From Sphaerimonospora sp050942215 (lineage in GTDB: Bacteria > Actinomycetota > Actinomycetes > Streptosporangiales > Streptosporangiaceae), in NCBI RefSeq assembly GCF_050942215.1, contig NZ_CP192056.1, positions 4,464,001 through 4,528,000 on the forward strand: a stretch of DNA of 64,000 bases. The letters run 5' to 3'. Each line of letters starts with the position of its first letter. Position 1 is the stretch's first letter. The translations under genes and the position numbers were made by a program. Shown in pieces: positions 9,345 through 18,225 of the stretch. The notes below the pieces were generated by a model. It had not been told where the DNA came from. It saw only the letters and a list, made by a program, of their open reading frames with translations, and ran no database searches.

Positions 9345-11261
9345 TCACGCCCCGGCGGCGCGATCCCGCAACACCCGTCGCTGCTGTTCCAGAGCGACCA
9401 GCTCCCCGAAGAGGCGGTTGTAGTCCTGCTGCTGCTCGACGGGGTTGAGCCGCTGCAGCCGCGCCTTCACCTGATTGATGGCCCGGCCCACCGCGATCTC
9501 CTGGATCTTGGCCAGTACGGCGGCGCCGTACCGTTCCTCGATGCTCACGTCGGCGCGCAGGGCCTCGACGGCGAACCGGGTCACCAGCGCCGCCAGGTCG
9601 ATCTCGGCTCCGTCGGGGGACGCCCCGGCGGACGCGGCGTGGGCGAGGAGACGATCGACCCACTCCCGGCCGCCCGACCCCCCGGCGACGGTTCCACCGG
9701 CGGCCGCGATGAGCCCGTGCAGCGCGATGTGCTCTGGCACCGTGAAGGTGTCCGGCCCGAGCGCGTCGAACTCGGGCCCCAGGAGAGCCGGCCGCTGCAC
9801 GGCGAGCTTGAGCGCCTCCGCCTCCAGCCGCGCGGCGGGATCGTGCGTCGCGCCGGCGGGGGCTCCCCGCCGCGTCCCCGTGGCCGGCCCGTCGGCCGGG
9901 CGGCCCGACCTGCTCTGGGGCCGTCCGGCCGCCCGCCCGGCCACCTGCTGGATGCGCCGGATGACGAAGCGCTCGTCCATGAACCCGAGCCAGCGATCGA
10001 GGTCGACCACATAGGTCTTGCGCAGCCCCGGGTCCTTGATCGCGGCCACGATCGGCGCGGCCGCGTCCAGCGCACCGAGACGCCCCTCGTTGGTGTTCAG
10101 GTCGTACTGCGCGAGCACGCTGCGGATCGCGAAGGCGAACAGCGGCTCCCTGCGGGCGATGAGATCGCGTACGGCGGCGTCGCCCTGCTTGACCCGCAGA
10201 TCGCACGGGTCGAGGCCGTCGGGCTGGACGGCGACGAACGTCTGGGTGACGAACTTACGCTCGTCCTGGAACGCGCGCAGCGCGGCCTTCTGCCCGGCCG
10301 AGTCGCCGTCGAACGTGAAGATCACTTCGCCGCGGAACTCGGCCTGGTCCAGCAGCAGCCGCCGCAGCACCTTGATGTGCTCCTCGCCGAACGACGTGCC
10401 GCAGGTGGCCACCGCCGTGGGCACGCCGGCCAGATGGCAGGCCATCACGTCGGTGTAGCCCTCGACGACGACCGCCTGGGAGCGCCGGGCGATCTCCCGC
10501 TTGGCGAGGTCGACGCCGTACAGCACCGAGCTCTTGTGATAGATCGGGGTTTCCGGCGTGTTCAGATATTTGGGGCCGTCGTCGGAATCGAGCAGCTTGC
10601 GCGCGCCGAACCCGATGACGTCGCCCGTGATGTCGCGGATCGGCCAGACGAGACGACCGCGGAACCGGTCGACCGGCCCCCGGCGGCCCTCCCTGGCGAG
10701 CCCGCCCTTGATCAGTTCCTGGGGGGTGAACCCGCGGGCCACGAGGTGCCTGGTCAGCGCCTCCCACTCGGCCGGCGCGTAACCGACCCCGAAGCGCTCG
10801 GCGTCGACCCGCTCGAAGCCCCGCTCGGACAGGAAACGCCGCCCGGGAGCGGCGTCGGGCGCCGCGAGGCCGGTGGCGTAGAACTCCGCTGCGGCCCGGT
10901 GCGCCTCGATCAGGCGGCGCCGCTCCCCCTGCTCGCGGCCGGGCACGTAGCCGCCCTGCTCGTACCGGAGCTGGATCCCGGCGCGCCGGGCCAGCCGCTC
11001 GACGGCCTCGCCGAACGTCAGGTTCTCGATCTTGCGGACGAACGTGATGACGTCGCCGCCCTCCGCGCACCCGAAGCAGTAGTAGTAGCCCCGGGCCGGG
11101 GTGACGTTGAACGAGGGCGACTTCTCGTCGTGGAAGGGACACAGCCCCTTCAGGTTGCCGCCGCCCGCGTTGCGCAGCTGGATGTGCTCGCCGACGACGT
11201 CGGCGATCGGCGACCGCTCCCGTACGAGCGCGATGTCCTCATCCCTGATCCGCCCTGCCAC
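9345..11261 (-). CDS. dnaG: DNA primase
   Basis: A 638-residue bacterial primase that makes RNA primers at the replication fork. The CHC2 zinc finger has Cys41, His44, Cys62 and Cys65. The TOPRIM core follows, with Glu268/Asp271 in VVVEGYTDVMA and Asp318/Asp320 in FTFDGDSAG binding catalytic metals. The C terminus (about 475-630) is the DnaB-interacting helical domain, after a Gly/Pro/Arg linker (about 425-465). It is followed after 89 bp by the sigma-factor gene and is divergent from the lipoprotein at 11381. Confidence 0.97.
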   Translation of the reverse strand: MAGRIRDEDIALVRERSPIADVVGEHIQLRNAGGGNLKGLCPFHDEKSPSFNVTPARGYYYCFGCAEGGDVITFVRKIENLTFGEAVERLARRAGIQLRYEQGGYVPGREQGERRRLIEAHRAAAEFYATGLAAPDAAPGRRFLSERGFERVDAERFGVGYAPAEWEALTRHLVARGFTPQELIKGGLAREGRRGPVDRFRGRLVWPIRDITGDVIGFGARKLLDSDDGPKYLNTPETPIYHKSSVLYGVDLAKREIARRSQAVVVEGYTDVMACHLAGVPTAVATCGTSFGEEHIKVLRRLLLDQAEFRGEVIFTFDGDSAGQKAALRAFQDERKFVTQTFVAVQPDGLDPCDLRVKQGDAAVRDLIARREPLFAFAIRSVLAQYDLNTNEGRLGALDAAAPIVAAIKDPGLRKTYVVDLDRWLGFMDERFVIRRIQQVAGRAAGRPQSRSGRPADGPATGTRRGAPAGATHDPAARLEAEALKLAVQRPALLGPEFDALGPDTFTVPEHIALHGLIAAAGGTVAGGSGGREWVDRLLAHAASAGASPDGAEIDLAALVTRFAVEALRADVSIEERYGAAVLAKIQEIAVGRAINQVKARLQRLNPVEQQQDYNRLFGELVALEQQRRVLRDRAAGA

Positions 11262-11380
11262 GCTGCGAGTCTATGGGGTGTCCGATAACGAGAAGGAGAG
11301 AACTTCCCGGAACCGGTCGTGACGAATGCGGATTTCCCGGTACAAAGGAAAGGTTCGGTAACGTCGACCTGGTGGATACC

Positions 11381-12223
11381 ATGCGATCGGGGAGAACCGC
11401 GGCACTGGCCGTCCTCGCGGGCACCGCGTGCCTGGCCGCCGCCTGCGGCGCGCCCTCCGGAGTGGCCGGGGTGAGCACGCTGCCGCCGGCTTCCCCCGCT
11501 GCGGACACCGCCGTCGCCACCGCGGCGGCGAACACCCCGCCCCAGATGGAGGGTCCGGTACGGATCCCACCGCCCAAGCTGTCCCGGTTCACCTACGTGT
11601 TCCCGGTGAAGGGATGCGAGGTGACGTACTCGCGCAAGCTGCTGGTGCTGCCGAAGACCACGATCTGGGCCGCCCGGGGATGCGCGTTCGTCTCGCCGGT
11701 CGACGGCGTGATCCGCGAGGTCGACACGGTCAACCGGTGGTCGCCGGCCACCGACCACGGCAGGGATCGGGAGGGCAGGTTCGTCAGCGTGACCGGCGAC
11801 GACGGCGTGCTCTACCTCGGCGGCCACCTCGACACCGTCGAGGCGGGCCTCGCCCCGGGCACACGCGTCAAGGCGGGCCAGCGGCTGGGCACGGTCGGCA
11901 ACTCGGGCAACGCCCGCGACATGGCCACCAACCTCTACTTCGCGATGTCGTGGCCGACGCCGCCGCAGTACTGGTGGATCCGCCGCGGCATGGTCAAGCC
12001 GTGGCGCTACCTGGACGCCTGGGACGACGGCAACCGCACGCTGTCCCCTCGCGCCGAGATGCTGAAGCTGCGTAAGCGCGTCGGCGAGCTCCCGGCCTGC
12101 ACCCAGCTGTGCGCTTCCAAGGCGGTCCCGGTGCAGAAGGTGGAGGAGACGGAGAAGCAGGAGGAGCGCAGGCCGCCCAGGAAGCGCAAGGACCCCGAGG
12201 TCGTGATCGTCACACCGGACTGA
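11381..12223 (+). CDS. LytM/M23-like lipoprotein with apparently degenerate metal site
   Basis: A 280-residue exported lipoprotein: basic start MRSGRTAALAVLAG, lipobox LAAAC (Cys about 20), then a Pro/Ala-rich linker and an M23 (LytM) beta-barrel domain (about 100-220: FVSPVDGVIREVDTV, GDDGVLYLGGHLDTV, VKAGQRLGTVGNSGN). In active M23 enzymes the segment after GNSG ends in His-x-His-Phe; here it reads ATNLYFAMSW, so both histidines are replaced. It probably binds peptidoglycan or a partner rather than cleaving it. The ATG 11381 has GGTGG six bases upstream. The last 14 bp overlap the convergent dgt gene. Confidence 0.85.
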   Translation: MRSGRTAALAVLAGTACLAAACGAPSGVAGVSTLPPASPAADTAVATAAANTPPQMEGPVRIPPPKLSRFTYVFPVKGCEVTYSRKLLVLPKTTIWAARGCAFVSPVDGVIREVDTVNRWSPATDHGRDREGRFVSVTGDDGVLYLGGHLDTVEAGLAPGTRVKAGQRLGTVGNSGNARDMATNLYFAMSWPTPPQYWWIRRGMVKPWRYLDAWDDGNRTLSPRAEMLKLRKRVGELPACTQLCASKAVPVQKVEETEKQEERRPPRKRKDPEVVIVTPD

Positions 12224-13514
12224 CCCCGGCCCCGGCCCCGGTCAGCGACAGTCGGCGATGCCAGGCCACCGCCGAGGCGTCGGTCAGCGAGGCGATCTGG
12301 TCGACGACCACGCGCAGTCGCGCCGCGTCGTCCGGCGCGCGCTCGAACTCGGGGCGCAGCGTCGGCGCCAGCGTGGCGGGCGCCCCCCTCATGATCAGGT
12401 ACCCCAGCTCGGCGATCAGCTCGCGCTGCCGGGCCCGCATCGCGTGGTGGTCGGCACGGGTGATGACGTAGTAGGCGGTCACCCCCTTGAGCAGGGCGCA
12501 CTCCAGCCGCGTGGTCCTCGGCACGACGAGATCGGCCCCGTGCCGGCCCGGCGGGGTCTCCGGCACGGCGTGGCAGCCGTACGCCTCCCTGGTCGCGTCC
12601 TGCGCCGCCCGGCAGAACCGGCCGATGAGCGAGCTGGTGAGGCGCTTGAGCGCGGCGAGATCGACGAGCCCGGCGTCGAACCGGCCCGGCCACAGCGGCC
12701 CGGCGACCAGCCGCCCGAAGACCTCGGCCAGCTCGCCCCGGTCGGCGTCGGGGGCGTACCACTCGCGGGTGAGGTCGCAGACGGCCAGCCGCTCCTCGGG
12801 GTCGCGCAGCGCCTCGGCCGTGACGTGGCCGGACGTCAGCGCGTCCTCGAGGTCGTGCACCGAGTAGGCCACGTCGTCGGCCCAGTCCATGATCTGCGCC
12901 TCGAAGCTCGGCGTGCGGCTCGGAGCCCCCTCTCTGACCCACCGGAAGACCGCGACGTCGTCCGGATAGACGCAGTACGGCATGCCCTCGGCGGCGCGCG
13001 GCACCTCCGGGTCCGGACAGCCGGGACCGGCCCAGGGATATTTGCAGACCGCGTCGAGCGTCGCCCGGGTCAGGTTGAGCCCGGCGCCGCGGCCGTCCTC
13101 GGTGATGACCTTCGCCTCCAGCCGGGTGAGCAGGCGGAGGTTCTGGGCGTTGCCCTGGAATCCGCCGCACGGCGCGGCCATCTCGTTCAGTGCGGCCTCG
13201 CCGTTGTGACCGAACGGGGGGTGTCCCAGGTCGTGGGCGAGGCAGGCCGTCTCCACCAGATCGGGGTCACGGCCGAGGACCTTGCCCATCTCCCGGCCGA
13301 TCTGGGCGCATTCGAGCGAGTGGGTCAGCCGGGTGCGCGGGCTGTACAGACCCGAGTAGTCGGCCGGGGTGACCACCTGCGTCTTGGCGGCGAGCCTGCG
13401 CAACGAAGCGCTGTGCAGCACACGGGCCCGGTCCCGCTCGAAGGCGCTGCGCTCGGCGCCGCTCTGCGGCTCCGGCACCCATCGTGCCTGATCATGCTCG
13501 TCGTAACGGGCCAT
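12210..13514 (-). CDS. dgt: Deoxyguanosinetriphosphate triphosphohydrolase-like HD protein
   Basis: A 434-residue HD-superfamily enzyme that hydrolyses dNTPs to deoxynucleoside and triphosphate. The metal site is formed by His65 (TRLTHSLECAQIG), His94-Asp95 (CLAHDLGHPPFGHNGE) and the later Asp in IMDWADDVAYSVHDLEDA. ATG 13514 follows GAGGAAGGGAGGACGC. It sits between dnaG and ppdK as in other actinomycetes, pointing to a housekeeping role in dNTP balance. Substrate specificity (dGTP versus any dNTP) cannot be told from sequence. Confidence 0.94.
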   Translation of the reverse strand: MARYDEHDQARWVPEPQSGAERSAFERDRARVLHSASLRRLAAKTQVVTPADYSGLYSPRTRLTHSLECAQIGREMGKVLGRDPDLVETACLAHDLGHPPFGHNGEAALNEMAAPCGGFQGNAQNLRLLTRLEAKVITEDGRGAGLNLTRATLDAVCKYPWAGPGCPDPEVPRAAEGMPYCVYPDDVAVFRWVREGAPSRTPSFEAQIMDWADDVAYSVHDLEDALTSGHVTAEALRDPEERLAVCDLTREWYAPDADRGELAEVFGRLVAGPLWPGRFDAGLVDLAALKRLTSSLIGRFCRAAQDATREAYGCHAVPETPPGRHGADLVVPRTTRLECALLKGVTAYYVITRADHHAMRARQRELIAELGYLIMRGAPATLAPTLRPEFERAPDDAARLRVVVDQIASLTDASAVAWHRRLSLTGAGAGVSPV

Positions 13515-13596
13515 GCGTCCTCCCTTCCTCACGGCACCCCGCGGCGGGAGAAAGGAGCGTACCCGTTCGCCACGACAATGAGTCACGACGCTTCGT

Positions 13597-13643
13597 CCCA
13601 GACCCCCGGAACTCTCGTTTCACGCGCGTTTCCGGGGTCTGGG
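13597..13643 (-). terminator. Hairpin in the ppdK-dgt gap, probable terminator of ppdK
   Basis: CCCAGACCCCCGGAA (13597-13611) pairs with TTCCGGGGTCTGGG (13630-13643) with one bulged C and an 18-nt loop, 41 bp beyond the ppdK stop in the direction of transcription. There is no long U tract, as is usual for actinobacterial terminators. Confidence 0.55.
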
Positions 13644-13683
13644 CCACCGATTCCGCGGCCCCCGGAGTCAGCGGCCTGCGGAG

Positions 13684-16320
13684 TCAGCGGCTGTCGGAGC
13701 CCTCTGCGGTCAGGGCGGCGCGAGCCGCCTCCAGCCGGGCGACCGGGATCCGGAACGGCGAGCACGACACGTAGTCGAGCCCGATCTCGTGGCAGAAGCG
13801 CACCGACTCGGGGTCTCCGCCGTGCTCTCCGCAGATGCCGAGCTTGAGGCCGGGACGGGTCCGCCTGCCCTCCTCCGCCGCGATCCGCATGAGCCGGCCG
13901 ACGCCGTCCCGGTCGATCGACTCGAACGGCGAAACGCCGAACACCCCAAGATCTAGATATTTGCTGAAAAATCCGCTCTCGACGTCGTCCCGGGAGAAGC
14001 CCCAGGTCATCTGGGTGAGGTCATTGGTGCCGAAGGAGAAGAACTCGGCCGCCTCGGCCACCTGACCCGCGGTCAGCGCGGCGCGCGGCACCTCGATCAT
14101 GGTGCCGATGAGCGCGGACACGCCCGCCTCGGCGAGGACCCGCTCGGCCGCCTCGCGTACGATCTCCAGCTCCTGTACGGCGCCGACCAGCGGGATCATG
14201 ATCTCCGCCCGCGCGTCGGCGCTCTCCTTCGCCGCCGCGGCGATCGCCCGCACCTGCATCTCGAACAGGCCGGGGATGACCAGGCCGAGCCGTACGCCGC
14301 GCAGACCGAGCATCGGGTTCTGCTCGTGCAGCCGCTTGACGGCCTCCAGGAGCCTGCGGTCCCGCTCGGTCGCCCCGTCCCCGGCCAGGGCGACCTTGAC
14401 CGACAGGTCGGTGAGGTCGGGCAGGAACTCGTGCAGCGGCGGGTCGATCAGCCTGATCGTGACCGGCAGGCCGGCCATCGCCTCGAACAGGCCCGTGAAG
14501 TCGGCCGTCTGCAGCGGCTCCAGCGCGGCCAGGGCGGCCCCGCACTCCTCCGGCGTCGCGGCCAGGATCAGGTCCTCGACCAGCCGCCGCCGGTCGCCGA
14601 GGAACATGTGCTCCGTACGGCACAGCCCGATGCCCTGGGCGCCGAACCGGCGGGCGCGTGCGGCGTCCTCGGGGTTGTCCGCGTTGGCGCGCACGGCCAG
14701 ACGCCGCACCGAGTCGGCGTGGGTCATGATGCGGTCCACCGCCCCGACCAGCTCGTCCTCGGCCGGCCTGCCCTCGAAGTACTCGACGACCGGGGAGGCG
14801 ACGACGGGGACCTCGCCGAGGTAGACCGCTCCGGTGGAGCCGTCGATGGAGATCACCTCTCCCTCCTCGACGGTCACCCCGCCGGGCGCGGTGAAGCGCC
14901 GGGCGCGTACGTCGACCTCCAGCTCCTCGGCGCCGCAGACGCAGGTCTTGCCCATGCCCCGGGCGACCACGGCGGCGTGCGAGGTCTTCCCGCCCCGCGA
15001 GGTGAGCACGCCGCGTGCCGCGATCATGCCGGCCAGGTCGTCGGGATTGGTCTCCCTGCGCACGAGGATGACGGGCTCGCCCCGCCCGGCCAGCTCGACC
15101 GCCTTCTCCGAGGTGAACACGGCCTTGCCCACGGCCGCCCCCGGCGAGGCGTTCATGCCCGTGGTCAGGCGCCGGTTGTCGGTGATGTCGGCGAACCTGG
15201 GGAACATGAGCTGCGCCAGCTGCCCCCCGGTCACCCGGGTGACGGCCTCGTCCATGTCGATCAGGCCCTCGTCCACGAGCTGGGTGGCGATGCAGAACGC
15301 CGCGGCGGCCGTACGCTTGCCGACCCGGGTCTGCAGCATCCACAGCTTGCCGCGCTCGATCGTGAACTCGATGTCGCACAGGTCGCGGTAGTGGCCCTCC
15401 AGCCGGGCCATGATGTCGAGGAGCTCGCGGTACGCCTCCGGATCGATCCCCTCGAGATCCTGGAGCGGCACGGTGTTGCGGATGCCGGCGACGACGTCCT
15501 CGCCCTGGGCGTTCTGCAGGTAGTCGCCGTACACGCCCTGCTGCCCCGACCCGGGGTCGCGGGTGAACGCGACGCCGGTGCCCGAGTCCATGCCGAGGTT
15601 GCCGAACACCATGGCGCACACGTTGACGGCCGTGCCCAGGTCGGCGGGGATGCGCTCCTGGCGGCGGTAGAGGATGGCGCGCGGTGCGTTCCAGGAGTCG
15701 AAGACCGCCCTGATCGCGAGGTCCATCTGCTCACGCGGGTCGCAGGGGAAGTCGCGGCCGGTCTCTGCCCTCACGACGTCCTTGTAGGTTTCGACGAGCC
15801 GCTGCAGGTCGGCGGCGCCGAGGTCGGTGTCCTTCCGGCCGCCTTTCATCTCGTCGAGCGCGGTCTCGAACAACTCTCCGTCGATGCCCAGCACGGTCTT
15901 ACCGAACATCTGAATGAGCCTGCGGTAAGAGTCCCAGGCGAAACGCTCATTGCCCGACTGCTTGGCCAGCGCGAGAACCGAGCTGTCGTTCAGCCCGATG
16001 TTGAGCACGGTCTCCATCATGCCCGGCATGGAGAACTTCGCTCCGGAGCGGACACTGACGAGCAGCGGATCGCCGGGGTCGCCGAGCCGCTTGCCCATCC
16101 GGGCCTCCAGATCCGCGAGGTGCGCCGAGATCTCCTCGCCGAGCCCGTCCGGCATGCCCCCGTTGCCCAGGTAGTGGCGGCAGGCATCAGTCGTGATCGT
16201 GAAACCCGGAGGCACTGGGAGACCGAGGTTTGTCATTTCCGCCAGGTTCGCACCCTTACCGCCGAGCAAGTCCTTGAGATCCTTGTTGCCCTCGGTGAAG
16301 TCGTAAACGTACTTGGGCAC
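13684..16320 (-). CDS. ppdK: Pyruvate, phosphate dikinase
   Basis: An 878-residue enzyme interconverting pyruvate + ATP + phosphate with phosphoenolpyruvate + AMP + PPi. The order is as usual: N-terminal ATP-grasp domain (LLGGKGANLAEMTNLGLPVP near the start), phospho-carrier domain with catalytic His448 in GGKTSHAAVVARGMGKTC, and C-terminal PEP/pyruvate TIM barrel (GTNDLTQMTWGFSRDD; active-site Cys in LGICGEHGGDP). The GTG at 16320 follows AAGGAG. Three palindromic operator-like sites lie 185-237 bp upstream in the gap shared with the divergent peptidase, so control by a GntR-type regulator responding to sugar supply is plausible (inference). Confidence 0.96.
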   Translation of the reverse strand: MPKYVYDFTEGNKDLKDLLGGKGANLAEMTNLGLPVPPGFTITTDACRHYLGNGGMPDGLGEEISAHLADLEARMGKRLGDPGDPLLVSVRSGAKFSMPGMMETVLNIGLNDSSVLALAKQSGNERFAWDSYRRLIQMFGKTVLGIDGELFETALDEMKGGRKDTDLGAADLQRLVETYKDVVRAETGRDFPCDPREQMDLAIRAVFDSWNAPRAILYRRQERIPADLGTAVNVCAMVFGNLGMDSGTGVAFTRDPGSGQQGVYGDYLQNAQGEDVVAGIRNTVPLQDLEGIDPEAYRELLDIMARLEGHYRDLCDIEFTIERGKLWMLQTRVGKRTAAAAFCIATQLVDEGLIDMDEAVTRVTGGQLAQLMFPRFADITDNRRLTTGMNASPGAAVGKAVFTSEKAVELAGRGEPVILVRRETNPDDLAGMIAARGVLTSRGGKTSHAAVVARGMGKTCVCGAEELEVDVRARRFTAPGGVTVEEGEVISIDGSTGAVYLGEVPVVASPVVEYFEGRPAEDELVGAVDRIMTHADSVRRLAVRANADNPEDAARARRFGAQGIGLCRTEHMFLGDRRRLVEDLILAATPEECGAALAALEPLQTADFTGLFEAMAGLPVTIRLIDPPLHEFLPDLTDLSVKVALAGDGATERDRRLLEAVKRLHEQNPMLGLRGVRLGLVIPGLFEMQVRAIAAAAKESADARAEIMIPLVGAVQELEIVREAAERVLAEAGVSALIGTMIEVPRAALTAGQVAEAAEFFSFGTNDLTQMTWGFSRDDVESGFFSKYLDLGVFGVSPFESIDRDGVGRLMRIAAEEGRRTRPGLKLGICGEHGGDPESVRFCHEIGLDYVSCSPFRIPVARLEAARAALTAEGSDSR

Positions 16321-16414
16321 TTGAGCTCCTTCGCGACTTCAAATTAAAACCTGCGGATCCACCCCGCACGGGGACTCTACCTATCAAAAGGCGCATCAAA
16401 CATCACACCCGTAT

Positions 16415-16460
16415 GGATTAGACATATCCGCAGGTAGTAGACCGCGATGAGGTCTAATCC
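16415..16460. repeat. 9-bp inverted pair upstream of ppdK
   Basis: GGATTAGAC (16415-16423) and GTCTAATCC (16452-16460) are perfect inverted copies with 28 bp between them, about 95-140 bp upstream of the ppdK GTG. The TAGAC half also recurs in the operator-like sites at 16532-16557. They could be operator half-sites or an RNA stem in the ppdK leader. Confidence 0.5.
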
Positions 16461-16504
16461 AATCCGCGATCGCGAAAAGATCGGCAAATTTTCTCACTGG
16501 TCAC

Positions 16505-16557
16505 ATTGGTATGAACCAATTCTCGCGTGAATGGTATAGACCAAAAGGTGTAGACCA
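16505..16557. promoter_or_regulatory. Three tandem DasR/GntR-type operator-like palindromes
   Basis: The 375-bp gap between ppdK and the divergent peptidase (16321-16696) is AT-rich for this genome and holds ATTGGTATGAACCAAT (16505-16520), TGGTATAGACCA (16532-16543) and AGGTGTAGACCA (16546-16557). The known DasR target core (dre) of actinomycetes is TGGTCTAGACCA; the middle site differs from it by one base and the third by two. Site centres are 25 and 14 bp apart. Besides these and the 9-bp inverted pair, I see no other structure in the gap. Confidence 0.5.
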
Positions 16558-16696
16558 ATTTCTGACCGATAGATCAGTGGAGAGATAGGGGATCTCCACG
16601 ACGTTCACCCGAGAGATCCCGGTGCGCCTTCCCCACCACTCGAGTCGCCGTACGGTATAAGTTGGTGACCCTCTGATTACATTCGATTACATAGGG

Positions 16697-18208
16697 GTGA
16701 TCGTGTCGGGAGTGATCGTTTCGCGAGGCGGCGGGCGTGCCGTACTGGCCGCGGTGGCGGGATTCGGCGCGCTGGCACTGGCCGCGACGGCCTGCGCCGG
16801 CCAGAAGGCCGCTCCCGCCGGGCAGCCGACCGGCACCGACCGGCTCCAGTGGTCGAACTGCGAGGAGGCCGCGTCCCCCGCCGGATTCGAGTGCGCCACG
16901 ATGCCGGTGCCGCTCGATTACGACAAACCGCAGGGCGAGAAGCTCGACATCGCCCTCATCCGGATGAAGGCCAAGGACCCCGCCCAGCGGCTCGGTTCAC
17001 TCGTCTTCAACTTCGGCGGCCCCGGAGGCTCCGGCGTCAGCACGCTGCTCAACGCGGCCCACGCGTTCAGCGCGCTGAACCGCCGCTACGATCTCGTCAG
17101 CTTCGATCCACGAGGCGTCGACCGCAGCAGCGGCATCAAGTGCCTGGACGGCCCCCAGATGGACCGGTACCTCGCCAACGAGCCGGGCGACACCGCGGCG
17201 GAGGAGCAGCGGCTCGTCACCGAATTCGCCAGGGGATGCGAGCGCAACGCCAAGAAGATCCTTCCGTACGTCGGCACCGTGAACGCGGCCCGCGACCTCG
17301 AGTCCCTGCGCACGGCCCTCGGCGACCCGCGGCTCAACTACTTCGGCTTCTCGTACGGCACCCACCTCGGCTCCGTCTACGCCACCCTCTTTCCGAAGAA
17401 GGTGGGCCGCATGGTGCTCGACGCGGCCGTGGACCCGAAGGTCGGCATGTTGGAGATGGCCAAGACCCAGGCGCTGGGCTTCCAGAAGGCGTACGAGGAC
17501 TATCTGGCCGACTGCGCGAAGACCACGACGAGCTGCCCGCTCGGAGCCGACGCCAAGGCGGCGAACGACACCGTGCTGAAGCTGCTGCGCTCGGTGGAGC
17601 GCAAGCCGCTGAAGGTCGGCGACCGCGAAATCACCGAGGACGTCACGAGGACCGCGATCATCCAGGCGCTCTACAGCAAGCTCACCTGGCCGCTCCTCAC
17701 CGAGGCGCTCAGCGACGCGGCGAAGAAGGGCGACGCCACCGGGCTGCTCACCCTGGCCGATCAGTACGGCGGGCGCAGGCCGGACGGTTCCTACGCCACC
17801 CTGCAGTTCTCCCTGCCCGCCGTCCTCTGCGTGGACTCCACCGACCGGCCGACCGTGGCCCAGGCCGAGGCGCTGGCCCGGCGGATGGAGAAGCGGTCGC
17901 CCATCTTCGCCCCCACCATCGTCAGCGCCGGCAGTTGCAGCGTCTGGCCGGTGCGCGGGGACGACGCCGCCAAGCACATCGACGCCTCCGGATCGAACCC
18001 CATCGTCGTGGTCGGCGTGACCAACGACCCGGCCACGCCGTACCAATGGGCGCCGCGGCTCGCCAGGCAGCTACGCACCGCCGTACTGCTCACCCTCGAC
18101 GGCGAGGGCCACGGCGCGTACGGCCAGAGCAAGTGCATCGACTCGGCCGTCAACGCCTACCTGCTCGACGGCAAGGTCCCCACCGACGGCCTCCGCTGCC
18201 CCAAGTAG
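16697..18208 (+). CDS. Secreted alpha/beta-hydrolase lipoprotein, tripeptidyl aminopeptidase-like
   Basis: A 503-residue exported S33-type hydrolase. The N terminus has a basic/hydrophobic signal ending LAATAC (lipobox), so it should be lipid-anchored outside the membrane. Oxyanion block FNFGGPGGSG, nucleophile Ser219 in GFSYGTHLG, the Asp region VVGVTNDPATPYQWA and His in LDGEGHGAYG make an intact triad, and the TAP-like C-terminal domain is present. Likely role: trimming peptides outside the cell. Several GTGs (16697, 16703, 16712) could start it; AGGGG just upstream favours one of the first two. It ends 17 bp before a complete 53-bp-period repeat element. Confidence 0.9.
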   Translation: MIVSGVIVSRGGGRAVLAAVAGFGALALAATACAGQKAAPAGQPTGTDRLQWSNCEEAASPAGFECATMPVPLDYDKPQGEKLDIALIRMKAKDPAQRLGSLVFNFGGPGGSGVSTLLNAAHAFSALNRRYDLVSFDPRGVDRSSGIKCLDGPQMDRYLANEPGDTAAEEQRLVTEFARGCERNAKKILPYVGTVNAARDLESLRTALGDPRLNYFGFSYGTHLGSVYATLFPKKVGRMVLDAAVDPKVGMLEMAKTQALGFQKAYEDYLADCAKTTTSCPLGADAKAANDTVLKLLRSVERKPLKVGDREITEDVTRTAIIQALYSKLTWPLLTEALSDAAKKGDATGLLTLADQYGGRRPDGSYATLQFSLPAVLCVDSTDRPTVAQAEALARRMEKRSPIFAPTIVSAGSCSVWPVRGDDAAKHIDASGSNPIVVVGVTNDPATPYQWAPRLARQLRTAVLLTLDGEGHGAYGQSKCIDSAVNAYLLDGKVPTDGLRCPK

Positions 18209-18225
18209 CCCCCCAACCCCCCGGC

